Shown here piece by piece: positions 6,554 to 13,308 of a stretch of 18,665 bases of DNA (its first letter is position 1; each line of letters opens with the position of its first letter). The stretch is from JBAWXE01 sp037144255 (lineage in GTDB: Bacteria > Bacteroidota > Bacteroidia > Chitinophagales > Chitinophagaceae). The notes below the pieces were generated by a model. The model did no database searches and was not told the DNA's origin. It worked only from the letters and a program-made list of their open reading frames with translations. The DNA lies in NCBI GenBank assembly GCA_037144255.1, contig JBAWXE010000050.1, forward strand, positions 1 to 18,665. The letters are read 5' to 3'. Made by a program: the position numbers and the translations under genes.

Positions 6554-7402
6554 TTATTTCAAAGGTTCGCTAGCTGCCAATGAGAAACTACGCATGATCT
6601 TTACATTCGGGCCGTCTACTTCTGCGCCGTTCTTGTCTGTAAGAGTCAATGTAGCGTGGCATTTACCGGTCATCAGATTTTTGATGAAATATGGTTTCCA
6701 TTCAGTAATGCTAAAAGTAGTATCACGACCGGGAGTATTATCATTGGTCAGTTTCACCTGTACTTGTATACTATCTTTAGACAGTTTGCCATTCCATACA
6801 TAGAAGTCCAACATTACATTAGCTGTATCCTTACCCATATAATCACCTTTAGGACGGCTATAGAATATCATAGCTGTTTTAGGGTCTGGCAATACTTTTA
6901 TTTTACCTGCAGCATCTACACTGAAATGATACATCACAGATGCTCCTTTGCTCTTTATCGACTCGTGATAAGAACGAGATAAGAACGCCATCAGATAATG
7001 CTCAGTATTATTGACTACAGTCACTTTATTAGTAGGCTCATACAATGCCTTGTACGGCATATTATCCAGTATGAAATGTATATGCTGACCTTGTGCAGAA
7101 TTGTTACACATTTTGCTGCCGGTATCTGTTGTCTGCGACTTCAGTTCATAGTTCTTCACATCGAACATAAAGGTCAGTTCTGTAGAATCTTTGTCTTTTT
7201 TAGTAGCAATAGCACTTTTCAACAACAGTTGTGCATCTGCAAATTCAGGAGAGTTACCTACTGGTACAATGGTAATAGGCTGTATGGCCTTAACATCATT
7301 TTTGGCAGTACTGCCTTTAGAGGCATCATTATTGCCACAAGAGGCTGTAAACAGCATTACAGAGCCTAAAACAAGGGCCAAAGGAGTTGATTTCAGTAAC
7401 AT
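6554..7402 (-). CDS. Lipoprotein of unknown function
   Basis: The 282-residue product has a lipoprotein signal peptide ending FTASC (C22), followed by a Ser/Asn/Lys linker. The mature part is soluble and beta-rich. A segment at residues 104-124, including GQHIHFILDN (H107, H109) and PYKALYEP, and a later EHYLMAFLSRSYHESIK segment look like a structured core, possibly metal-binding, but I cannot assign a family. Thr/Lys-rich strands and WKPYFIKNLMTGKCHATL follow. It probably heads a two-gene unit with the interrupted EGF lipoprotein gene, ending at the terminator near 5800. Confidence 0.8.
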   Translation of the reverse strand: MLLKSTPLALVLGSVMLFTASCGNNDASKGSTAKNDVKAIQPITIVPVGNSPEFADAQLLLKSAIATKKDKDSTELTFMFDVKNYELKSQTTDTGSKMCNNSAQGQHIHFILDNMPYKALYEPTNKVTVVNNTEHYLMAFLSRSYHESIKSKGASVMYHFSVDAAGKIKVLPDPKTAMIFYSRPKGDYMGKDTANVMLDFYVWNGKLSKDSIQVQVKLTNDNTPGRDTTFSITEWKPYFIKNLMTGKCHATLTLTDKNGAEVDGPNVKIMRSFSLAASEPLK

Positions 7403-7416
7403 AGTATAAATTTTAT

Positions 7417-7424
7417 CAAATCTA
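7417..7424 (-). promoter_or_regulatory. -7 element for the 282-residue lipoprotein gene
   Basis: On the - strand 7424-7417 reads TAGATTTG, an exact TAnnTTTG match 14 bases before ATG 7402. No TTG is present at the ideal distance upstream; the nearest are 12 and 25 bases away. Confidence 0.5.
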
Positions 7425-7505
7425 CGTCCTTATTGCCAATATGGTTTGCCAATTTTTTCAGAAAATTTTAAGTTTTTTCAGCTTACATATTACCCGCATA
7501 TCTGC

Positions 7506-7513
7506 TACTTTTG
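7506..7513 (+). promoter_or_regulatory. -7 element for the aminotransferase gene
   Basis: TACTTTTG at 7506-7513 matches TAnnTTTG and lies 18 bases before ATG 7532, giving a leader of about 12 bases. The -33 region is unconvincing. Placing the transcript start here supports ATG 7532 and excludes the TTG at 7511, which overlaps the element. Confidence 0.5.
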
Positions 7514-7531
7514 TTACCTAAACTACATATT

Positions 7532-8746
7532 ATGCCCGGTTTTGAATTGTTTGGCGCAGAAGAACGTAAAGAAGTAAATGATGTACTGGAAACAGGCATA
7601 CTGATGCGTTATGGTTTTGATGCTGCCCGCAAAGGCATTTGGAAAGCCAATGAACTGGAAAAAGAGATCTGCAACACCTTTGGCAGCAAGCATGCACAAC
7701 TGGTAAGCAGTGGCACTGCAGCTCTTACTACTGCTATGGCAGCATTGGGCATAGGTGCCGGCGATGAGATCATCATGCCTTCTTTCACTTTCGTAGCTAG
7801 TTTCGAAGCCGTACTTTCTGTAGGTGCTATTCCGGTATTAGTAGATATAGACGAAACATTGACCCTCAGCCCTGAGGCTGTAGAAGCTGCCATCACTCCA
7901 CGCACCCGTGCCGTAATGCCGGTACATATGTGTGGCAGTATGGCACAAATGGACGAACTAAAGGCTATATGCGATGCACATAAACTGATCTTATTAGAAG
8001 ATGCCTGTCAGGCAATAGGTGCCAGCTACAAGGGCAAAAGCCTGGGTACTATAGGTCATGCAGGTACTTTCTCTTTCGACTTTGTAAAGATCATCACTTG
8101 TGCAGAAGGTGGCGCAGTACTTACAAATAACGAAGAAATATACAGAAAGGCCGATCAATACTCTGATCATGGTCACGACCATATGGGCAAAGATCGCGGT
8201 GCTGACCTGCATCCTTATCTGGGTTACAATTTCCGCATATCAGAATTGCATGCTGCAGTAGGTTTGGCACAGATCAGAAAACTCAATGATTTTCTGAAAC
8301 TGCAACGCCGTAACCACAGCATTATACAAAATGCACTAAAGGCTGTGCCCGGCATCAGCTTCCGTGTCATACCCGATCCTGCTGGCGATACAGGTTCATT
8401 TGTATCTTTCTTCTTGCCTAGCGAAGAGATAGCTCGCGAGGCTAGCAAAGAACTGGCAGCAGCGGGTGTAGGTGGTAATTTCTATTGGTACGATAACAAC
8501 TGGCACTATATCCGCAAATGGGAACATTTGAAGAATGGCAGCTGGATGAACCATATACCTGAGCAACAAAAATTACAATTGTTGCATTACACCAATCAGG
8601 CTTTCCCTGTTAGTGATGCCATCATGGGTCGTTGCATTTCTTCTTCTATCAGCCTGCTATGGGACGAAGCCCAGGCACAAGAGCGTGGAGAAAAGATGGC
8701 AACCATCATCACAGCAGTAATTGCCAAAAACACAGCCACAGTATAA
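7532..8746 (+). CDS. DegT/DnrJ/EryC1/StrS family PLP-dependent aminotransferase
   Basis: These fold-type I enzymes usually transfer an amino group to keto-sugars bound to a nucleotide. The product (404 residues from ATG 7532) shows SSGTAALTTAMAALGIGAGDE at about 59-79, IMPSFTFVASFEAV at 81-94, the PLP-ring and acid region LLEDACQAIGASYKGK (D157, Q160), and the Schiff-base lysine in SFDFVKIITCAEGGAVLTN (K186). The end of the helical domain (SSSISLLW) fits the family. No other nucleotide-sugar genes are present, so the substrate cannot be named. It reads into the Bat-type genes after 36 bases with no terminator, so they may be cotranscribed. Confidence 0.9.
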   Translation: MPGFELFGAEERKEVNDVLETGILMRYGFDAARKGIWKANELEKEICNTFGSKHAQLVSSGTAALTTAMAALGIGAGDEIIMPSFTFVASFEAVLSVGAIPVLVDIDETLTLSPEAVEAAITPRTRAVMPVHMCGSMAQMDELKAICDAHKLILLEDACQAIGASYKGKSLGTIGHAGTFSFDFVKIITCAEGGAVLTNNEEIYRKADQYSDHGHDHMGKDRGADLHPYLGYNFRISELHAAVGLAQIRKLNDFLKLQRRNHSIIQNALKAVPGISFRVIPDPAGDTGSFVSFFLPSEEIAREASKELAAAGVGGNFYWYDNNWHYIRKWEHLKNGSWMNHIPEQQKLQLLHYTNQAFPVSDAIMGRCISSSISLLWDEAQAQERGEKMATIITAVIAKNTATV

Positions 8747-8782
8747 TTTTATCACTTTCTTTAAAGAGAGCGCATACAGATC

Positions 8783-9652
8783 ATGCTGACAACAGCCGAA
8801 ATACTTAAGCGAGTACGACAAATAGAGATCAAGACCAAAGGATTGAGTAATCACATCTTTGCGGGTGAGTACCATTCTGCTTTCAAGGGTCGTGGTATGT
8901 CTTTCAGCGAGGTAAGAGAATACTCTACCAGCGATGATATACGTGCCATAGACTGGAATGTGACCGCTCGTATGTCTCATCCTTATGTAAAGGTGTTTGA
9001 AGAGGAACGCGAACTGACCGTTATGTTACTGGTAGACGTAAGTAGCAGTTCACTCTTCGGTACACAACAACGCCTGAAACGCGAGCTCATTACAGAGATC
9101 AGTGCAGTCATTTCTTTCTCTGCAGCTACTAACAACGATAAGGTAGGTGTTATCTTCTTCAGCGATAAGATAGAGAAGTACATACCACCTAAAAAAGGTC
9201 GTAGCCATATTCTGCGTATCATACGCGAGCTTATAGCTCTGGAACCTAAACAGGAAAGCGGCACTAATGTGCAGATAGCACTTGAGTTCCTGAATAATGT
9301 ATTGAAGAAACGCACCATCACTTTCATGCTCAGCGACTTCATCAGCCAGCCTTATGAAAAGGCTCTGCAACATGCTGCACGCAAGCACGATCTGGTAGGT
9401 ATACAAGTATACGATCAGCACGACAGAGACCTGCCCGATATGGGACTGATACAGGTAATAGATGCAGAAACAAAAGGTATGCGTTGGCTGGATACCGGCA
9501 ACAGAGAGGTACGCGAACAGTATACTGCTGCATTCGAGGGACATAAACAATATTGTGTACAGTCTTTCAGAAAGAGTGGCGCATCGCTCATGCGTGCCCG
9601 CACCAATGAGGACTATGTAAAAGTATTACAAGGCTTTTTTAAAGGACGGTAA
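8783..9652 (+). CDS. DUF58 domain protein of the Bat gene group
   Basis: The 289-residue protein carries the DUF58 signature GRGMSFSEVREYSTSDDIR followed by AIDWNVTAR (about residues 36-63). A von Willebrand A-like fold follows, with the metal-site motif DVSSSS at D85, S87 and S89. In known gene groups this protein lies between a MoxR-type AAA+ ATPase and Bat proteins and is thought to work with them in envelope stress or aerotolerance, though the mechanism is not firmly established. Here the usual upstream MoxR gene is absent and an aminotransferase precedes it. The BatD-like gene follows after 7 bases. Confidence 0.9.
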   Translation: MLTTAEILKRVRQIEIKTKGLSNHIFAGEYHSAFKGRGMSFSEVREYSTSDDIRAIDWNVTARMSHPYVKVFEEERELTVMLLVDVSSSSLFGTQQRLKRELITEISAVISFSAATNNDKVGVIFFSDKIEKYIPPKKGRSHILRIIRELIALEPKQESGTNVQIALEFLNNVLKKRTITFMLSDFISQPYEKALQHAARKHDLVGIQVYDQHDRDLPDMGLIQVIDAETKGMRWLDTGNREVREQYTAAFEGHKQYCVQSFRKSGASLMRARTNEDYVKVLQGFFKGR

Positions 9653-9659
9653 ATAATAT

Positions 9660-10616
9660 ATGGAAGCCTGGAAATTCATTAGAACCTATGGTATGTTATG
9701 GCTGCTATTAGCCATACCTGCTGCTACACACGCACAGAGCGATGCCTCTGTACATGCCAAGATAGATGCGGTACAAATAACCGTTGGCGATCAGATACGT
9801 GTATTCTTAGAGGCACAACACGATGTACAAAAGAGCAAACTTACATGGGCTGTTGTTCCGGATAGTTTCGATCATCTGGAAGTAGTAGAACGTGGTAAGA
9901 TCGATACTCTGAAACAAGGCAATATAGAAATATACAAACAACGTTTGCTGGTTACAGGTTTCGATTCAGGTAAATTCACCATACCTTCTATGGTATTTGC
10001 TGTTACCCCTACAGATGGCGCTAATTACAACCTGCAAACAGATTCTTTCTCTGTAGTAGTACAAACCGTACCTGTAGATACTACCAAGCCTTTCAAAGGT
10101 ATCAAGGGCATTTTTCAGGTACCTAGCAGCTGGATGGATTATCTGCTATACATCATCATTGCTGCAGTACTCATCATTGCCGCTATACTCATTACTGCAT
10201 ATATAGTCAGGAAACGCAAGAACAGACCTGTAGTAGTACCTGCTGCTCCTGTTATCAGTCTGCACGACCGCACCATGCGCCTTTTCGACGAGCTGGAAGC
10301 ACAACAACTATGGCAGGCAGGTAAAGTGAAAGAATACTATACACAGCTGACAGATATTCTGCGTCTCTACATAGAGGAGCGTTTCAATACAGCTGCTATG
10401 GAGCTCACTACCGACGAGCTACTGCACAAAGCTCGTATGCGAGCCGATATGCAACCTTACTTCCTGCAATTAGAGCAAGTATTACATATGGCCGATCTAG
10501 CCAAATTCGCTAAAGCACAACCATTACCTGAGGAACACACTGCTGCTATGGCATCGGCCAGAGCTTATGTAAACGCCAGTAAACAAACCGTAACCGAAAC
10601 TGTATCCCACGTATGA
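9660..10616 (+). CDS. BatD-like membrane protein
   Basis: The 318-residue protein has a signal peptide (residues 1-25, ending THAQ), a periplasmic beta-rich domain with the opening VHAKIDAVQITVGDQIRVFL typical of BatD-like proteins, one membrane helix at about 161-183, and a cytoplasmic helical region (about 200-310) with LYIEERFNTAAMELTTDELL, reminiscent of DUF4381-type proteins. It is much shorter than Bacteroides BatD, so it may be a compact version. Its last four bases overlap the batA start (ATGA), indicating translational coupling. Confidence 0.8.
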   Translation: MEAWKFIRTYGMLWLLLAIPAATHAQSDASVHAKIDAVQITVGDQIRVFLEAQHDVQKSKLTWAVVPDSFDHLEVVERGKIDTLKQGNIEIYKQRLLVTGFDSGKFTIPSMVFAVTPTDGANYNLQTDSFSVVVQTVPVDTTKPFKGIKGIFQVPSSWMDYLLYIIIAAVLIIAAILITAYIVRKRKNRPVVVPAAPVISLHDRTMRLFDELEAQQLWQAGKVKEYYTQLTDILRLYIEERFNTAAMELTTDELLHKARMRADMQPYFLQLEQVLHMADLAKFAKAQPLPEEHTAAMASARAYVNASKQTVTETVSHV

Positions 10617-11626
10617 TCAAGGCATTGATGGATTGGAAACATATCAGCTTCGCACAGCCTTTCTTTTTTGTGCTGCTACTACTCATACCTGTTATGATCT
10701 GGTGGCAGAACCGCAAGACCGCTGCAGATGACCCTGCTATGCGCTTATCCACCTTGGGGGGCCTCAAGGCTGTTGCCCCTTCGTTCAAGGTGCGTATGCG
10801 CCCTATACTCTTTGTATTGCGCATATTGGCACTGGTATTCTTAGTAGTGGCATTGGCACGTCCACGTAGCAGCAATACCACAGAGACCACCGATAGCGAA
10901 GGTATAGACATTGTACTAGGTATCGACGTTTCAGGTAGTATGCTGGCCGAGGATTTCAAACCTAACCGTATAGAAGCTGCTAAGCGTGTAGCTATCGACT
11001 TTGTAGACAAGCGCGCTTCCGACCGTATAGGTCTGGTCATCTTCTCGGGTGAGAGCTTTACACAATGTCCCATCACAATAGATCATAATGTACTCAAAGA
11101 ACAAATAACACAGGTAAAAAGTGGTATGCTGGTAGATGGTACTGCCATCGGTATGGGCTTGGCTACTTGTGTGGATAGGCTACGCAATGCCACCGGCAAA
11201 AGCCGTGTCATCATATTACTCACCGATGGTGTGAACAATACCGGTCTTATAGACCCAAGTACTGCATTGGAGATAGCCAAGGCTTACAAGACCCGCGTAT
11301 ATACCATAGGCGTAGGTACCCTGGGCAGAGCGCCTTACCCTGTACAAACCCCGCTGGGCACACAGACCCAAATGATGGATGTGCAAATAGACGAGGCCTT
11401 ACTGAAGAAGATAGCTGTAGAAACAGGTGGTACTTATTACCGTGCTACCAATACCAGCTCACTATCCAGCATATACAAAGAGATAGACCGACTGGAAAAG
11501 ACCAAAGTAGAGATCAATACTTATCAGCACTATACCGATCTGTATTTCCCTTTTGCATTGATAGCACTCATATGTTTGTCATTGGAAATGCTGCTCAGAT
11601 ATACAGTATATAAGAGCCTTACTTAA
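10613..11626 (+). CDS. batA: von Willebrand factor A domain membrane protein, BatA type
   Basis: The 337-residue protein has two N-terminal membrane helices (about residues 15-31 and 64-82), a periplasmic or cytoplasmic vWA domain, and a C-terminal membrane helix (about 312-330). The metal-ion-dependent adhesion site is complete: D105, S107, S109 in GIDVSGSM, T177 in DGTAIGMG and D205 in LLTDGVNN. Length and layout match BatA, with BatB as the alternative since the two are similar. BatB, BatC and BatE genes, which commonly follow, are not present: the next genes run on the opposite strand, beginning one base after the stop codon. Confidence 0.88.
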   Translation: MIKALMDWKHISFAQPFFFVLLLLIPVMIWWQNRKTAADDPAMRLSTLGGLKAVAPSFKVRMRPILFVLRILALVFLVVALARPRSSNTTETTDSEGIDIVLGIDVSGSMLAEDFKPNRIEAAKRVAIDFVDKRASDRIGLVIFSGESFTQCPITIDHNVLKEQITQVKSGMLVDGTAIGMGLATCVDRLRNATGKSRVIILLTDGVNNTGLIDPSTALEIAKAYKTRVYTIGVGTLGRAPYPVQTPLGTQTQMMDVQIDEALLKKIAVETGGTYYRATNTSSLSSIYKEIDRLEKTKVEINTYQHYTDLYFPFALIALICLSLEMLLRYTVYKSLT

Positions 11627-11627
11627 T

Positions 11628-12092
11628 TTACTCCTTTACCACTCTACTCATACTGCGCTTGTGCATTTGCACTTTTATATCCTTAGGCTGTTTGGCAATT
11701 TTATAGAAGAAAATAATTGTCGCGAATACAAAAGGAGCTACGCATAAGAAATCAAAGATTTGCCTATTCCCTGCAATAGAAAAAATAAATGCCAACGATA
11801 TTATTAGTAAACTAATACCAACTGTTACAGTTTGGAGCTTAAATGCAGTTCTAAAATATAAAGGCAAAATAATCAATAACTGACCTAATAAGGCAATAAG
11901 TCCTGAGGTCAAAATTCTATTTTCGATTACATCAAAAGAGAACATGTTACCTTTTAATGTAAATAATCGAATTACACTAAGAGGTTCAATCAATACAAGA
12001 AATCCAATCTCATGCTCTATTCCAACAGGAATAAAAAGATTTGCAACAAGTATGAACAGTATCAATTTTTTATATTTCATTGAGGTACTCAC
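11628..12092 (-). CDS. Hypothetical four-helix membrane protein (third gene of the AT-rich triplet)
   Basis: I do not recognise this 154-residue product. It has four likely membrane helices (about residues 9-25, 62-80, 88-108 and 113-131) and a basic C-terminal tail with KRSMSRVVKE. The ATG start overlaps the stop of the gene before it by four bases (ATGA type), so the two are translationally coupled. Base composition is visibly more AT-rich than the Bat genes it converges on. Its stop codon lies one base from the batA stop. No enzyme motif is seen. Confidence 0.7.
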   Translation of the reverse strand: MSTSMKYKKLILFILVANLFIPVGIEHEIGFLVLIEPLSVIRLFTLKGNMFSFDVIENRILTSGLIALLGQLLIILPLYFRTAFKLQTVTVGISLLIISLAFIFSIAGNRQIFDFLCVAPFVFATIIFFYKIAKQPKDIKVQMHKRSMSRVVKE

Positions 12093-12472
12093 TTATTAAG
12101 CAATCGGGCTATCAAGGTTCTTCTCAAAATTTGAGTAACTAAAAACGCAACTATCCCCACAAAAAATACCCATACGTTATATTTTATCATCCAATAATTA
12201 AAAGGCGTACTTATTACCATCCACTCTAAAAACAATTTTGTTTTCGAATTTTTAGAATCACCTGTAATTAATAGTACATCCAAAAACAATAGAGATAATA
12301 CAAATAATCCCCAAAACAAACAGCCATATAAACAAACTGATATGCTTGCAGATAATAATGCTTGAAATACATTGAAACTCGGACAATAATTCCATGTAAC
12401 TATAAAAGAGTATAAATAGACCGCTACAAAAACTCCCAAAAGGTTTACCCAATTTGTAAAAATAATTTTCAT
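12089..12472 (-). CDS. Hypothetical membrane protein (second gene of the AT-rich triplet)
   Basis: This unrecognised 127-residue protein has hydrophobic segments at about residues 9-26, 38-68 (probably two helices, with the Cys-containing SVCLYGCLFWGLF) and 97-115. A charged loop GDSKNSKTK separates them. It starts one base after the stop of the preceding gene and overlaps the following gene by four bases, so the three form one compact operon. It is rich in Trp, Tyr and Phe at helix ends, as real membrane proteins are, which argues for a true gene despite the lack of a family. Confidence 0.7.
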   Translation of the reverse strand: MKIIFTNWVNLLGVFVAVYLYSFIVTWNYCPSFNVFQALLSASISVCLYGCLFWGLFVLSLLFLDVLLITGDSKNSKTKLFLEWMVISTPFNYWMIKYNVWVFFVGIVAFLVTQILRRTLIARLLNK

Positions 12473-12473
12473 C

Positions 12474-12725
12474 TCATTTAGTGTTCTTTAGTTTTCCTAA
12501 AGAAATTGCTATCAAACAAATATTTATTACCACAACTACAAAAACTATAATAAATGTAGTGGCAATAAAACTATTTAGATCATTAACTAGACTTGATTTA
12601 TTCATCTCATACAATAATCCTTCAAAACTGTATTTAATATCTAATGAAGTACCTATATAACGAGCAGCAATTAATATCCCACATAAGATATTTATACTTA
12701 ACATTATCCTTAATAACTTTCTCAT
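12474..12725 (-). CDS. Hypothetical two-helix membrane protein (first gene of the AT-rich triplet)
   Basis: From ATG 12725 the product has 83 residues with likely membrane helices at about 8-26 and 54-77 and a short soluble loop between. I do not recognise it. The frame is open further upstream to a TTG at 12809, but a -7 element at 12775-12768 lies inside that extension, so the ATG downstream of it is preferred. In a 60-base sample inside this gene (12481-12540), 16 bases are G or C, against 30 of 60 in a batA sample (10981-11040), a sign of different origin or relaxed constraint. Confidence 0.65.
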   Translation of the reverse strand: MRKLLRIMLSINILCGILIAARYIGTSLDIKYSFEGLLYEMNKSSLVNDLNSFIATTFIIVFVVVVINICLIAISLGKLKNTK

Positions 12726-12767
12726 AAATGATATTCTTATTAATTGAATTAGCTTATATCCTCTATT

Positions 12768-12775
12768 CAAAGATA
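12768..12775 (-). promoter_or_regulatory. -7 element for the AT-rich membrane-protein triplet
   Basis: On the - strand 12775-12768 reads TATCTTTG, an exact TAnnTTTG match about 42 bases before ATG 12725. No -33 TTG is present at 19-21 bases. It is the only good candidate in front of the triplet and helps set the start of its first gene. Confidence 0.45.
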
Positions 12776-12826
12776 TAATGCCAATCAATCCCTTATATAT
12801 TCTCCTCAAAAATATGCCCTCTATTA

Positions 12827-12859
12827 TTTGGAGTACCCTACCTCCATTTCGTACCTTTG
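12827..12859 (+). promoter_or_regulatory. Orphan rightward promoter overlapped by an inverted repeat
   Basis: TTTG at 12827-12830 and TACCTTTG at 12852-12859 are 21 bases apart, as good a match to the Bacteroidota consensus as the rpmH promoter. It points away from the membrane-protein triplet into a region with no open reading frame of any size. An inverted repeat, TACCCTAC (12834-12841) and GTAGGGTA (12859-12866), covers the space between the promoter elements and the expected transcript start. Confidence 0.6.
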
Positions 12860-12866
12860 TAGGGTA
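12834..12866. repeat. Inverted repeat over the orphan promoter (candidate operator)
   Basis: TACCCTAC and its exact reverse complement GTAGGGTA are separated by 17 bases. The dyad spans from just after the -33 element to just past the -7 element, a placement typical for a repressor site. An RNA hairpin is less likely because the left arm lies upstream of the predicted transcript start. The binding protein is unknown. Confidence 0.45.
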
Positions 12867-12909
12867 TTAAGGTCGTATATTTTTATTCCTAAGGACCCCA
12901 ATATTCAAC

Positions 12910-12969
12910 CGGTAATGGATCGGTAATTTTTCGGTAATCATTCGGTAAAAAACCGGTAAGAATCGGTAA
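12910..12969. repeat. Six CGGTAA hexamers phased at about one helical turn
   Basis: CGGTAA begins at 12910, 12921, 12932, 12943, 12954 and 12964, giving spacings of 11, 11, 11, 11 and 10 bases. Spacer bases vary (mainly A and T), so the hexamer is the conserved part and the array is not a simple copy of a longer unit. It lies about 135 bases upstream of the triplet promoter and about 50 bases downstream of the orphan promoter. It could be a phased protein-binding array on DNA or a repeated motif in a transcript. Confidence 0.8.
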
Positions 12970-12975
12970 AAAATT

Positions 12976-13003
12976 GTCATTGCGGGCTTGACCCGCAATC
13001 TCC
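12976..13003. repeat. Palindromic element 1 (GTCAT ... CTTGA ... ATCTCC)
   Basis: GTCAT is followed by a perfect 8-bp stem ATTGCGGG / CCCGCAAT around the loop CTTGA, and the element ends ATCTCC. It looks like the dispersed intergenic palindromes found in many copies in some bacterial genomes. A second, longer relative with the same ends and loop lies 140 bases away. Confidence 0.65.
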
Positions 13004-13010
13004 CCAGCCC

Positions 13011-13301
13011 ATGTAATCAGTCTTTACATGTAACCCAAATGTAACTTTTGAGATCTCACAACACTATGAAAATCAATTACTTATCTTTTTCGTGTAACCT
13101 AATTTTTTTTCAAGAAAATGTAACCTTTGCCCCATCATGGTCGTCATCTCGATCCCGAACTTGATTCGGGAAGAGATCTCCTGAGAATTTGCAATTAGCT
13201 ATAAAATAATGTGAAGCATTGAAAAGCGCGTGTAACCCAAATGCGACCCTATGTAACCTGCAACACACTCATTATCAATCACTTAAAAAACCATGTAACC
13301 T
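13011..13301. repeat. Dispersed TGTAACC-type direct repeats
   Basis: A nonamer close to (A/G)TGTAACC(C/T) begins at 13028, 13092, 13118, 13230, 13251 and 13293, with degenerate copies at 13011 (ATGTAATCA), 13039 (ATGTAACTT) and 13241 (ATGCGACCC). The 13-base block TGTAACCCAAATG occurs exactly at 13029-13041 and 13231-13243. Three spacings are 10 or 11 bases, others are irregular. The copies flank the second palindrome and end just past the uvrB stop. There is no gene here. Confidence 0.65.
13143..13181. repeat. Palindromic element 2 (GTCAT ... CTTGA ... ATCTCC)
   Basis: GTCAT leads into CCCGAA (13154-13159), the loop CTTGA and TTCGGG (13165-13170), with an outer ATCTC / GAGAT pairing, and the element ends ATCTCC. 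Ends and loop are identical to element 1 while the stem sequence differs with pairing kept. That marks them as two members of one dispersed family in the same orientation. Confidence 0.65.
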
Positions 13302-13308
13302 AAAAAAA

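Larger units (their letters stand above)
12726..13308. other. Gene-free repeat-rich intergenic region
   Basis: About 580 bases between the first triplet gene and the uvrB stop contain no credible coding frame on either strand. Besides the promoters, the CGGTAA array, the palindromic elements and the TGTAACC repeats listed separately, I see no tRNA, tmRNA or other known structured RNA and no transposase remnant. No clear hairpin terminator for uvrB is visible. Confidence 0.7.

Noticed and set aside
12726..12809. N-terminal extension of the first triplet protein from TTG 12809
   Set aside because: It contains the only good -7 element for the operon, so transcription probably starts inside it, and ATG 12725 gives a typical membrane protein start.
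12910..12969. CGGTAA array as a CRISPR
   Set aside because: Repeats are 6 bases and spacers about 5 bases, far below CRISPR dimensions, and no cas gene is near.
12726..13308. tRNA, tmRNA or origin of replication in the gene-free region
   Set aside because: I found no cloverleaf with a GTTCGA arm, no tmRNA ending, and no cluster of TTATCCACA-type DnaA boxes.
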